Shown here: positions 43,444 through 51,174 of the stretch, piece by piece
Layout: each line of letters begins with the position of its first letter
Numbering within the stretch: position 1 is the stretch's first letter
From: Bacillus sp. AFS015802
GTDB taxonomy: Bacteria > Bacillota > Bacilli > Bacillales > Bacillaceae_B
NCBI RefSeq assembly: GCF_002561455.1
Contig: NZ_NTUP01000011.1
Coordinates: 1-64,000 of the forward strand
Length of the DNA: 64,000 bases
Reading direction: 5' to 3'
Program-made: the position numbers and the translations under genes
Notes under the pieces: model-generated
The model's database searches: none
Seen by the model: the letters and a program-made list of their open reading frames with translations, nothing else
Told to the model about the DNA's origin: nothing

Positions 43444-44097
43444 TCAGGACGGAATGGCTTCTGTTTCCTCATTTTTCATTTCTTTTTCCAATTTGGCGAT
43501 CTTCGCGTCAATCGTATTCCGGTAATAGGAAGAATTCACACCGTGCTCCAGTTGATCTAAGTATGTTTCAATTTCATCAAACTTAGAGAACGCCTCATTA
43601 TTGTAACCTGAAGATGACTCAAGGACTGAATTCATCTTATTATGGGCGCGGGCAATGTTTTCCCTGCCCATCAGCTCCATCCTCTTGATGTACATATCCT
43701 TTAGCTTGTGCTTCATTTCTTCATATTTCCGTTCAAGCTCTTCTAGCTCTTTTGTCGCTTGCAGCTTGGATTCCTGGATGCGCACGGCACGTTCTTCATA
43801 GTATTTTTGTTCCTGAAGGGCAAATTCATACAGGCCTTCTTCGCTTGCTTTGGACGCTACCTCTGCCTGATACTTGCGTTTGTCGGCTAAAACGGAAGCC
43901 TGTTGATACTCTTTCTGAAACTCTTCTTTTAGTAGATACTGCCTTTCGACAAGCTTTCTTACCTTTTCCACTTCCTGCTCACATTGCCTTAAGTAATGAT
44001 TCAGGACGGCAATCGGATTTTTCTTTTCCTTTTTATCAATTGCTTCGTGAAGGTCTGACATGACGGTATTCTTCAATCGTTGAAATAAATTTGCCAT
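43444..44097 (-). CDS. liaH: PspA/IM30-family protein LiaH
   Basis: 217-residue coiled-coil protein of the phage-shock PspA family that oligomerises on the inner face of the membrane and protects it. Nearly the whole chain is heptad-rich (LEELERKYEEMKHKLKDMYIKRMELMGRENIARAH in the centre). It is preceded by liaI with 15 bases between them. TAAAGGAGA precedes the ATG. Expected to be the main induced target of LiaR. Confidence 0.92.
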   Translation of the reverse strand: MANLFQRLKNTVMSDLHEAIDKKEKKNPIAVLNHYLRQCEQEVEKVRKLVERQYLLKEEFQKEYQQASVLADKRKYQAEVASKASEEGLYEFALQEQKYYEERAVRIQESKLQATKELEELERKYEEMKHKLKDMYIKRMELMGRENIARAHNKMNSVLESSSGYNNEAFSKFDEIETYLDQLEHGVNSSYYRNTIDAKIAKLEKEMKNEETEAIPS

Positions 44098-44112
44098 TGT
44101 TACATCTCTCCT

Positions 44113-44457
44113 TTAGTTTTTTAATTGTGACCATTCTCTTTCAAAGTTCGTGAAAGGGTCAGATGATTTTTCTTCTATCATGACTTCTTCTTTTTTCCAA
44201 TTCTTATAAATGACATACAGTACATACAGAGCAACCAATCCGATGATGGCCGGGAAGTTTGATACGGTTGCACTGAATGCTGCAAGGCCGATCAACGCCC
44301 ATAAGATCTTTTTACCCGTCGAATCTGTTTTGATAAAGCCTTTGAAGCTGTAGTACATGATCACTAACGAAATCGCCAGCCCTACAATCGGTCCTAAATT
44401 GGCAAGCAGTACAATCGCTGCAATCCCTCCAGCTAAAAGCAATCCGAATTTCTTCAT
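44113..44457 (-). CDS. liaI: Membrane anchor protein LiaI
   Basis: 114-residue small membrane protein with hydrophobic segments near residues 4-40 and 52-85 (ILWALIGLAAFSATVSNFPAIIGLVALYVLYVIY) and a charged C-terminal tail. It recruits LiaH to the membrane in B. subtilis. GAAAGGAGG precedes the ATG. The promoter region lies at 44458-44560; I could not assign a LiaR box with confidence. Confidence 0.85.
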   Translation of the reverse strand: MKKFGLLLAGGIAAIVLLANLGPIVGLAISLVIMYYSFKGFIKTDSTGKKILWALIGLAAFSATVSNFPAIIGLVALYVLYVIYKNWKKEEVMIEEKSSDPFTNFEREWSQLKN

Positions 44458-44636
44458 ATGTTGTTGCCTCCTTTCTTCTTCATGTCTCTATCCTACCTAT
44501 TTTCCGGATTTCCCATAACGAGCCGGAGCTTTATTTTCGAATCAGACTTGAGGCTTAGGGGTGGTAGGACCGGGTGTATACGGGGATGGGGCGTTGCGGG
44601 GGATGTTGCGAACTCGATATCCCCCACCCAAACAAA

Positions 44637-44667
44637 AGGTCCGTCCCTCATATCCAGGGACGGACCT
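44637..44667 (-). terminator. Terminator of pepF made of two inverted repeat copies
   Basis: AGGTCCGTCCCT (44637-44648) and AGGGACGGACCT (44656-44667) form a perfect 12-bp stem with a 7-base loop. On the minus strand it is followed by TTTTG. Both arms are copies of the dispersed repeat. Confidence 0.8.
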
Positions 44668-44678
44668 CAATCCTATGC

Positions 44679-46469
44679 TTATTTGTTTGTCAGTTCGAGG
44701 AATTCTTCCACGTCGGCGATGCAGAGGCGGATGCCTTTTTCCCAGAAGGCTTCTTTGGTGATGTCTTCTCCCAGGTGCTTCATGGCAAGGTCTTCTACGT
44801 TCATGACGGCTGTGTCACGGAGCAGGGCCATATATTTCTCTTCATAGCTTTCGCCGGACTCCAGTGCCTTCGCGTAAATGCTCAGTGAGAACAGGTAGCC
44901 GAATGTATACGGGAAGTTATAGAAAGGCACTCCCGTGATATAGAAATGGAGCTTCGAGGCCCAGAATCGCGGGTGGACCTCACCAAGGGAATCAGCGAAT
45001 GCTTCCTTCTGGGCTTCCCCCATCAGGTCGTTCAACGTATCGACAGATACGATCCCTTTTTTGCGCGCTTCATAGAAACTGGTTTCGAATAAGAAGCGTG
45101 CATGGATGTTCATGAAGAATGCGACGCTCCGCTGAAGTTTATCTTCGACGAGTGCAATCTTTTCCTCCTTCGTTTCCGCTTCCTTCACGGCTGCATCTGC
45201 CACGATCATCTCCGCAAAAGTGGAGGCCGTTTCCGCGACATTCATGGCGTAGTTTCGGTTCAATGTATGCATTGGCTTTAACGCATGGGAATGGAACGCA
45301 TGCCCCAATTCATGGGCAAGTGTCGAAACATTCGACATCGAGCCTGAGTACGTCATGAAGATCCGTGATTGATCGCTTAATGGGAATGATGTACAGAAGC
45401 CGCCGGGACGTTTTCCAGAACGGTCCTCTGCTTCGATCCACTCATCTTCAAATGCTTTCTTTGCAAATCCGGCCATCTCACTGCCAAAGCGGGAGAACTG
45501 TTTCAGAATGAATTTCGCTCCTTCATCGTATGACATCGTACTCGTCGATTCTGCCACCGGAGCGTCCAGGTCATACCAGTCCAGTTTGTCCTTGCCGATC
45601 AATTTCGCTTTCCGGTCCAGGTACTGGACGAAAGGCTTTTTGTTTTTGCTGATGGCCCCCCACATGGCATCGAGGGTTTCCTGCTTCATTCGGTTGTATT
45701 CAAGGGGCTCCTTCATCAACTCATCCCAGCCCCGCTTTTTATACACATTCAAGCGGAAGCCGCCAAGGTGATTAAGGGTTCGGGCAAAGAGCTCCTCATT
45801 CTGTTCCCACGCCCCCTCTAATTTGTCAAAAACCTCTTTGCGTGTTTTCGGATCCGGACTTGACAGCAGATTGTTGGCCTGTCCCACCGACAGTGTTTTA
45901 CCGTCGTGAGTGATGTCCATCGCCCCGATGATCGTGTCGTACATCTGTCCCCAGCCGTGATAGCCATCGACGGCCAGCGCCTGAATCAAGGATTCTTCCG
46001 TACTTGAAAGCTTATCCTTCGCTTTTTGTCTCCACTCATTCAGCACAAACGAAATCTCATTCAGTTTTTCGTGCTTCAGCAAATCTTCCCATACTCCTTC
46101 TGTGCAATCGGAAAGCTGCTGCTGAAACTTCGTGAATGTAGAAGAAAAGTCAGCGCTCAGGCTTGTCACTTCGCCGCGGAGAGAATCGGCCTTCCGGTCA
46201 TGCATGTTCTGAGCTTCCAGACAGCTGACAAATGCACCCGCCTGCCGCAAATACAGCATCACTTCCTTCGCTTCTTCAATGAGCTGCCACACAAGATCAG
46301 CATCATTTGCCGATTGAGGAGGATGGAACGCAAGAGCATTCTCCGCGAATTCATCCTTCTTCTTTTCCAATGCATCAAGGTGCTTCCTGAATTCCGGTGA
46401 TTCACTTCCACCTTTGAAAAAAACATCTAAATTCCAAACATTCGAATATGTATGAGTTGTATGGTCCAT
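44679..46469 (-). CDS. pepF: Oligoendopeptidase F (M3 family)
   Basis: 596-residue cytosolic zinc metallopeptidase cutting oligopeptides. The zinc motif is TLAHELGHAFHSHAL (HExxH, about residues 385-389), with the third ligand expected in the downstream NVAETASTFAEMIV helix. An N-terminal helical region precedes the catalytic part. Length is typical for the Bacillus PepF/YjbG group. AGGGGGA precedes the ATG. Confidence 0.93.
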   Translation of the reverse strand: MDHTTHTYSNVWNLDVFFKGGSESPEFRKHLDALEKKKDEFAENALAFHPPQSANDADLVWQLIEEAKEVMLYLRQAGAFVSCLEAQNMHDRKADSLRGEVTSLSADFSSTFTKFQQQLSDCTEGVWEDLLKHEKLNEISFVLNEWRQKAKDKLSSTEESLIQALAVDGYHGWGQMYDTIIGAMDITHDGKTLSVGQANNLLSSPDPKTRKEVFDKLEGAWEQNEELFARTLNHLGGFRLNVYKKRGWDELMKEPLEYNRMKQETLDAMWGAISKNKKPFVQYLDRKAKLIGKDKLDWYDLDAPVAESTSTMSYDEGAKFILKQFSRFGSEMAGFAKKAFEDEWIEAEDRSGKRPGGFCTSFPLSDQSRIFMTYSGSMSNVSTLAHELGHAFHSHALKPMHTLNRNYAMNVAETASTFAEMIVADAAVKEAETKEEKIALVEDKLQRSVAFFMNIHARFLFETSFYEARKKGIVSVDTLNDLMGEAQKEAFADSLGEVHPRFWASKLHFYITGVPFYNFPYTFGYLFSLSIYAKALESGESYEEKYMALLRDTAVMNVEDLAMKHLGEDITKEAFWEKGIRLCIADVEEFLELTNK

Positions 46470-46682
46470 AATGTCCCCCTATATGTTTGTGTAAATTGTC
46501 CCTATCCTATTTCTAATTCTCGATAAATCTTCTAAATCCTCCCTCTTCTTTTACGATTCCTTATACCCAAACTGTCATCACTTGGTTTTTAAACGGATAA
46601 TAGTGGAATAGTATATAGCAAACAATAGTTCTCGAAGGGCCTCCCTTCGTGCATCATCATTCCATTCAAAGGGGGATACACA

Positions 46683-47402
46683 ATGAAGTTGATTTTGAAT
46701 ATTTTAGCTTTCGCTTTAGTGATCGTGATGAATACGCTCGCTGTCACCTTGCCTTTGAATAATCAATCCACGGCAGAAATCAGTGACCGGCTGGACATCA
46801 TGATCACGCCTGCGGGCTACGTCTTTTCCATATGGAGCCTGATTTATCTCCTCCTCGCCATCTGGATCATCCGTCAATTCCCCAAAGCGAGGCGTGAACT
46901 CCCGCTTTATCAGGAAACAAGCGGTCTATTTGTCCTCAGCTGCCTTTTGAATTCAGGATGGATCCTGGTATGGCACTATAATTATTTTCTCGTTTCCGTG
47001 TTTGTGATGCTCGGACTTTTATTAACCCTCATCGCCCTGTATAAACGGGTGAAGAGCACAGGTCCATCCCTCTTGGATTCGGCCCCTTTCTCGATTTATC
47101 TAGGATGGATTTCAATCGCTACGATTGTAAACATCACCTATTATTTGACGGATATCGGCTGGAACGGATTCGGGATATCCGACCTGGTGTGGGCGTACCT
47201 TGGATTGGCCGTCGCAACGGCTCTTGCCTTCTGGTTCCGCATCACACAGCATGATAAGCTATATCCACTCGTCTTTGTGTGGGCCTTTATCGGCATCGGA
47301 GTGAAGAACATGGCAGATCACTCCGCTTATTCCTATACAGCCTACGCCCTCGCCGTCATCATCCTTATCTTTGACCTGGTCTACAGACGTACAGGCAAGT
47401 AA
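46683..47402 (+). CDS. TspO/MBR-like tryptophan-rich membrane protein
   Basis: 239-residue membrane protein with about seven hydrophobic segments. The pattern ITPAGYVFSIWSLIYLLLAIWI near residue 42 and WISIATIVNITYYL later resemble the TspO/MBR family, though this form is longer than the classic five-helix TspO. Ligands of TspO are porphyrins or tetrapyrroles; for this long form the role is unknown. AAAGGGGGA precedes the ATG. The 213-base gap upstream holds only promoter-like AT-rich sequence. Confidence 0.75.
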   Translation: MKLILNILAFALVIVMNTLAVTLPLNNQSTAEISDRLDIMITPAGYVFSIWSLIYLLLAIWIIRQFPKARRELPLYQETSGLFVLSCLLNSGWILVWHYNYFLVSVFVMLGLLLTLIALYKRVKSTGPSLLDSAPFSIYLGWISIATIVNITYYLTDIGWNGFGISDLVWAYLGLAVATALAFWFRITQHDKLYPLVFVWAFIGIGVKNMADHSAYSYTAYALAVIILIFDLVYRRTGK

Positions 47403-47407
47403 AAGGA

Positions 47408-47420
47408 AGGTCCGTCCCTC
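47408..47420. repeat. Single copy of the dispersed repeat
   Basis: AGGTCCGTCCCTC, seven bases after the TspO-like stop codon. No inverted partner is adjacent, but AGGGACGGACA occurs 83 bases on, inside the small SASP-like gene (47503-47513). Confidence 0.8.
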
Positions 47421-47430
47421 CGTATAGAAA

Positions 47431-47465
47431 CACCCCCTATGACTTACATTAAGTGATAGGGGGTG
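47431..47465 (+). promoter_or_regulatory. Hairpin enclosing the ribosome binding site of the SASP-like gene
   Basis: CACCCCCTAT (47431-47440) pairs perfectly with ATAGGGGGTG (47456-47465) around a 15-base loop. The 3' arm contains the SD for the start codon at 47471, so the stem would mask it. It may alternatively terminate the TspO-like transcript (TTT follows). Confidence 0.6.
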
Positions 47466-47470
47466 TTTGG

Positions 47471-47605
47471 ATGAATCAGCCTAAAAGAAATGTAACGAAA
47501 TCAGGGACGGACATTGATGAAGTGAAGCGTCAGAACGCACATTCAGGTCTGACGTATAATCAAGTGAAGCAGCTGCTGGGGGAACGATTTACGGGTAAAA
47601 AGTAA
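47471..47605 (+). CDS. Small gamma-SASP-like spore protein
   Basis: 44-residue basic protein: starts MNQPKRNVTKSGTDIDEVKR, continues QNAHSGLTYNQVKQLLGERF and ends TGKK. The segment TDIDEVKRQNAHSG resembles the T-(N/D)-x-Q/E-V-(R/K)-x-Q-N-x-x-S-A/G unit of gamma-type small acid-soluble spore proteins, but only one unit is present. GGGGGTG lies six bases before the ATG, inside a hairpin. A terminator follows. If correct it would be expressed in the forespore; no SigG promoter was confirmed. Confidence 0.7.
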   Translation: MNQPKRNVTKSGTDIDEVKRQNAHSGLTYNQVKQLLGERFTGKK

Positions 47606-47640
47606 AAGAAAGCGCCGACTCAGTCGGTGCTTTCTTTCTG
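47606..47640. terminator. Bidirectional terminator
   Basis: AGAAAGCGCCGACT pairs with AGTCGGTGCTTTCT around one C. It serves the SASP-like gene and overlaps the last codons of the convergent antiporter gene. Confidence 0.85.
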
Positions 47641-49512
47641 TTGGTCTTTCTTCTTTTTGTCTTCTTTCGCTTTTGTTTCCCGCTGGACATTCAGCTTCTC
47701 TTGAATCTTATTGACTTCCTTACAAGGCTGGGTCAGGCTGACAATCACATCTCCCTGCTCAATCTTTGGCGAGGCGCCTTCGGTGAAGAATTCGATCCTT
47801 CCCGTTGGTTTATGAGCAAACATTAATAAGGTATGTTCATCCCGCTCTTTTAAATATTCTTCAAAGGTGTATTTTTCCGTAATATTCGTTTTCCTGAAGA
47901 CGTCCCCTCGCTCGATGCGTTTATTCAATTCTTCCCACGTTACATGGTTTTGGAATAGAATGCGGCCTCCGATGGTATGGACCATGTCTTCCAGGTCATC
48001 ATCCCGCTGACTGCGTAGACTGAGCTGAAATAAATTATTCCGTCCGATTTCAGGGACGAAGGTCGTACAAACAAGGGCGTTATACGAATCAAGCTCCGTC
48101 GCGGCGATCATATACTCATATGGAGTCATGTCCAAATAATATTCGGTTTGCTCTGACAGGATTTCCCCCCTGTAAAACGGGATCCCGGCTTTTCTCACTG
48201 AAAACAACCGCTGCCAGGATGAATCTGTTATCAGCACAGGGATCTTCATATCCTGTAGGGTTTTGGCAAACTCGGTACTGAATTTGCTTCCACCGACAAT
48301 CATGATCCCCGGCTGTTCACTGATGGCCAGGTCGAGCTTTTTCGCCAGCCATTTAATCGAGAATCCGTGTGCACATACGGTGGAGAATACAAGGGCAAAG
48401 GTCAGGGATGTCAGGATGGCGGCATCTTCAAATCCCTTTTCCAATAAGACCGACGCAAAGTAACTTGAAACGGTCAAAGCGACGATCCCCCGCGGTGCAA
48501 TCCATCCGACAAGGATTTTCTCCCTGACGGAGAGGTCCGTCCCTATCGTGGAGAGCCAAATGGAGATTGGCCGCACGATGAATAGCATCAGGAGGACGAA
48601 GGCAACGATGTTCCAATTGAAGATCTGGAACAGGGTCTCGACGGTTAAGGAAGCCGTCAGCATCACGAATATGGTCGATATGAGCAGCACCGAAATGTTC
48701 TCTTTAAAATGACGCATATCGTCGATGGATGAAATATGCATATTCGCTAATGTCATCCCCATGGCCGTTACGGCAAGGAGGCCGGTTTCATGAGTGATAT
48801 GATCTGAGATCGTGAAACAGGCCAGGACCAGGGCAAACACCACAGGTGACTTAAGGAATTCCGGAACATGTCCATTTTCAAAGATAAAGCCGGTGAATTT
48901 CCCAAGCGCCCATCCAAATACGACGGCAAACAGGGAAGCGGCAAAGAAAAGTAATAAAGTAAGTCCCGTTACATCATCACTAATTAAAAAGTTGATGATT
49001 TCAAAGGCAAATACAGCAATCAATGCGCCGAAGGGATCGACGACGATTCCTTCCCACTTCAGAATCGCTGCAGGTCTGGGTTTAAGCTTTGCCTGCCTTA
49101 ATAGGGGGAGGATGACCGTTGGACCGGTTACGATGAATAACCCACCGATCACAAAGGCAACGGCCCAGGATAAACCGGCTACATAATGGGCTCCGAGAGA
49201 TCCCAGTATCCAGGCAAGGAGGGCTCCGATCGTGACAATCCTGAAGACCGGTTTTCCAAGTCCCCTCACTTCACGAAAATCAAGGTTCAGGCTCCCTTCA
49301 AATAGTATGATGGCAACAGCCATTGATATGATGGGTTTAAATACTTCCCCGAAATCGTCCTTTGGATTGATGAGGCCGAAGATCGGACCGACGAGCAATC
49401 CTACAATCGACATGACCACGATGGCTGGAAGCCTGAATCTCCAGGCCACCCATTGGGAAGCGATCCCCAGTACTCCGACTAACATGATGTTGAATAAAAT
49501 AGAATCGATCAT
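47620..49512 (-). CDS. Cation:proton antiporter (CPA1/NhaP type) with RCK-like domain
   Basis: 630-residue protein. The first about 395 residues form roughly 12 to 13 TM segments of a Na+/H+ or K+/H+ exchanger, with GGLFIVTGPTVILPLLRQAKLKP and EGIVVDPFGALIAVFAFE holding the conserved Asp. From about 400 a cytosolic RCK/TrkA-N-like Rossmann unit (GIMIVGGSKFSTEFAKTLQDM) and an RCK_C-like part follow, ending in a Lys/Asp-rich tail. These domains usually gate transport by nucleotide or ion binding. AAGGAGAAAG precedes the ATG. The ion exchanged is unknown. Confidence 0.88.
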   Translation of the reverse strand: MIDSILFNIMLVGVLGIASQWVAWRFRLPAIVVMSIVGLLVGPIFGLINPKDDFGEVFKPIISMAVAIILFEGSLNLDFREVRGLGKPVFRIVTIGALLAWILGSLGAHYVAGLSWAVAFVIGGLFIVTGPTVILPLLRQAKLKPRPAAILKWEGIVVDPFGALIAVFAFEIINFLISDDVTGLTLLLFFAASLFAVVFGWALGKFTGFIFENGHVPEFLKSPVVFALVLACFTISDHITHETGLLAVTAMGMTLANMHISSIDDMRHFKENISVLLISTIFVMLTASLTVETLFQIFNWNIVAFVLLMLFIVRPISIWLSTIGTDLSVREKILVGWIAPRGIVALTVSSYFASVLLEKGFEDAAILTSLTFALVFSTVCAHGFSIKWLAKKLDLAISEQPGIMIVGGSKFSTEFAKTLQDMKIPVLITDSSWQRLFSVRKAGIPFYRGEILSEQTEYYLDMTPYEYMIAATELDSYNALVCTTFVPEIGRNNLFQLSLRSQRDDDLEDMVHTIGGRILFQNHVTWEELNKRIERGDVFRKTNITEKYTFEEYLKERDEHTLLMFAHKPTGRIEFFTEGASPKIEQGDVIVSLTQPCKEVNKIQEKLNVQRETKAKEDKKKKDQQKESTD

Positions 49513-49592
49513 AGCTTTCTCCTTTGAGGGTTTGAATTAGCCATCATAACAGCAGATAGTATGTAGGTGTTACAGATTACAAATAGAATAAA

Positions 49593-49605
49593 AGGTCCGT
49601 CCCTC
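49593..49605. repeat. Single copy of the dispersed repeat
   Basis: AGGTCCGTCCCTC in the gap between the antiporter start and the flippase stop. On the minus strand it reads GAGGGACGGACCT followed by TTTTATTC. Confidence 0.8.
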
Positions 49606-49653
49606 ATATTGCAAAACAAATGCCTTCTCTTCGGCACATTCGTTTTGTATAGT

Positions 49654-50970
49654 TTACATTTTTAAGGCTGATTTTAACCAAAGAGTCGTTTCCAGTTCCC
49701 TGCAGATCGTCACATAGTGGAGCATGGTGATCAGAACGGCTCCCGCGTTCATGCCAAGGATGACTCCTTCCATCCCAAACCGGGACCCCAACAGGTAAAT
49801 GAGCGAAAAAGAAAAGATGCTCGACCAGATCGTATGAAGGAGAGCATCCTTCACCAATCCCAACCCAATCAAAAAGGCTTGGAGAGGGAATACTAAGAAG
49901 TGAAACAGAAAATACGGCCAGAGCAGCTTTAAATAATAGGCTGAGGATGCAGAGTGAAAAAACGTCTCTGTTAAATAGTCCCCCAGAATATAGTATATCC
50001 CCACAGCCGGTAAACCGTAGCCCAGTGTAATCCACATCACTTGTTTAAGGTGGGTCAAGATCCCATCAAAGTCCTTCGATGATGCTTTTTCCGATACGGT
50101 CGGGATCAGGACGATCAGCATCGAAAAAGCGATGAAGGAAGGAAAGAATCCGATGGTAAGGGCAATTCCCGCCAGCATCCCGAAATGTTCATTGGCATCC
50201 ACTGCCCCCATTCCCGAAAGGACCAGGGCCCATTTAATCAGAAAAGGCTGAATGGCATGGGTCAGGGCATGAAAGATGCGAAGGACCGTGGTCGGGATCG
50301 AAACGGATAAAACCGACTTTCTCATTTCACCGGTGGCTAGGTTAGAATGGCTGTTCTTTCTTTTACCCTTAATTTCAAGAATGTAAGCATGAATCAAATA
50401 GACAAAAACCACCACTTCACTGGCAATTAACGTCCCAAGGGCGATGAAGATGGATGTATCGATGCCAAAGGATAAAAATTGATAAATTGACACTAATAAA
50501 AATAACTGGATTCCTTTACGAAGAAAATTCGCTGCTGCAATTTTCCCCATCTTCTGGATCCCCATGAAATATCCTCTTGTTATGGAAGTGAAGGCCACAA
50601 TCGGGATCACGATCAGGACGAGCCAGCGAATCCCGGGATGGTATCCTTGAAATAAAGGAGTCCAGGCATAAACCATCACCATGATCAATAAAAGAATGCA
50701 TGTCGTGATCACCGCAAATCTGAAAGCATAGTGCAGCATCCCCCTGTGATATCGTTCCTCCTTTTCTGCAAAGAATTTGGAAAGGCTGATCGGCAGTTCC
50801 ATGCTCGATAAAATGACGATCAGGAATACCGTCGGCAGAATCGACATGTATGTGCCAAGCCCTGCTTCCCCAAGCTCCCGGGCCAGGATCATATTAATGA
50901 TAAACTCCAGACATTCCCCTAAGAATGCCGTCACCACCAACACCAATGTACCTCTTAAAAACAGACTCAT
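49654..50970 (-). CDS. MOP-superfamily flippase, SpoVB/polysaccharide exporter-like
   Basis: 438-residue protein with about 12 to 14 TM segments in the MATE/MurJ/Wzx fold. The opening (RGTLVLVVTAFLGECLEFIINMILARELGEAGLGTYMSILP) and the mid block (GFFPSFIAFSMLIVLIPTVSEKASSKDFDGI) match SpoVB/YtgP-type lipid-linked precursor flippases. Shorter than the about 520 residues usual for SpoVB. It probably moves a lipid-linked sugar or peptidoglycan precursor; substrate unknown. The ATG at 50970 has only a weak SD. Confidence 0.8.
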   Translation of the reverse strand: MSLFLRGTLVLVVTAFLGECLEFIINMILARELGEAGLGTYMSILPTVFLIVILSSMELPISLSKFFAEKEERYHRGMLHYAFRFAVITTCILLLIMVMVYAWTPLFQGYHPGIRWLVLIVIPIVAFTSITRGYFMGIQKMGKIAAANFLRKGIQLFLLVSIYQFLSFGIDTSIFIALGTLIASEVVVFVYLIHAYILEIKGKRKNSHSNLATGEMRKSVLSVSIPTTVLRIFHALTHAIQPFLIKWALVLSGMGAVDANEHFGMLAGIALTIGFFPSFIAFSMLIVLIPTVSEKASSKDFDGILTHLKQVMWITLGYGLPAVGIYYILGDYLTETFFHSASSAYYLKLLWPYFLFHFLVFPLQAFLIGLGLVKDALLHTIWSSIFSFSLIYLLGSRFGMEGVILGMNAGAVLITMLHYVTICRELETTLWLKSALKM

Positions 50971-51144
50971 ATGCTTGTACCCTGCCTTTATGTAAGATGG
51001 TTTATTCTATGATGGTTGTCCGGGGAATATGAGACGAGGGCGCGGGCAGGAGAAAGTATGGTGGTGGAAGTGATGCGTCGGATTCGGGGAACTTGTGCCA
51101 AATAGTGAACATACCATCATAATTCCCACACCCAACCAAAATAA

Positions 51145-51170
51145 AAAGCAGCCCCCAAAAGGACTGCTTT
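51145..51170 (-). terminator. Intrinsic terminator after the GH30 gene
   Basis: AAAGCAG / CTGCTTT arms with a G/C-rich inner part. On the minus strand TTTTTAT follows. The sequence closely resembles the terminator after the RND gene (58387-58417). The rest of 50971-51144 shows no gene. Confidence 0.75.
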
Positions 51171-51174
51171 CCAA

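Noticed and set aside
44458-44560. LiaR box upstream of liaI
   Set aside because: The region must hold the promoter, but no inverted repeat matched convincingly enough to mark.
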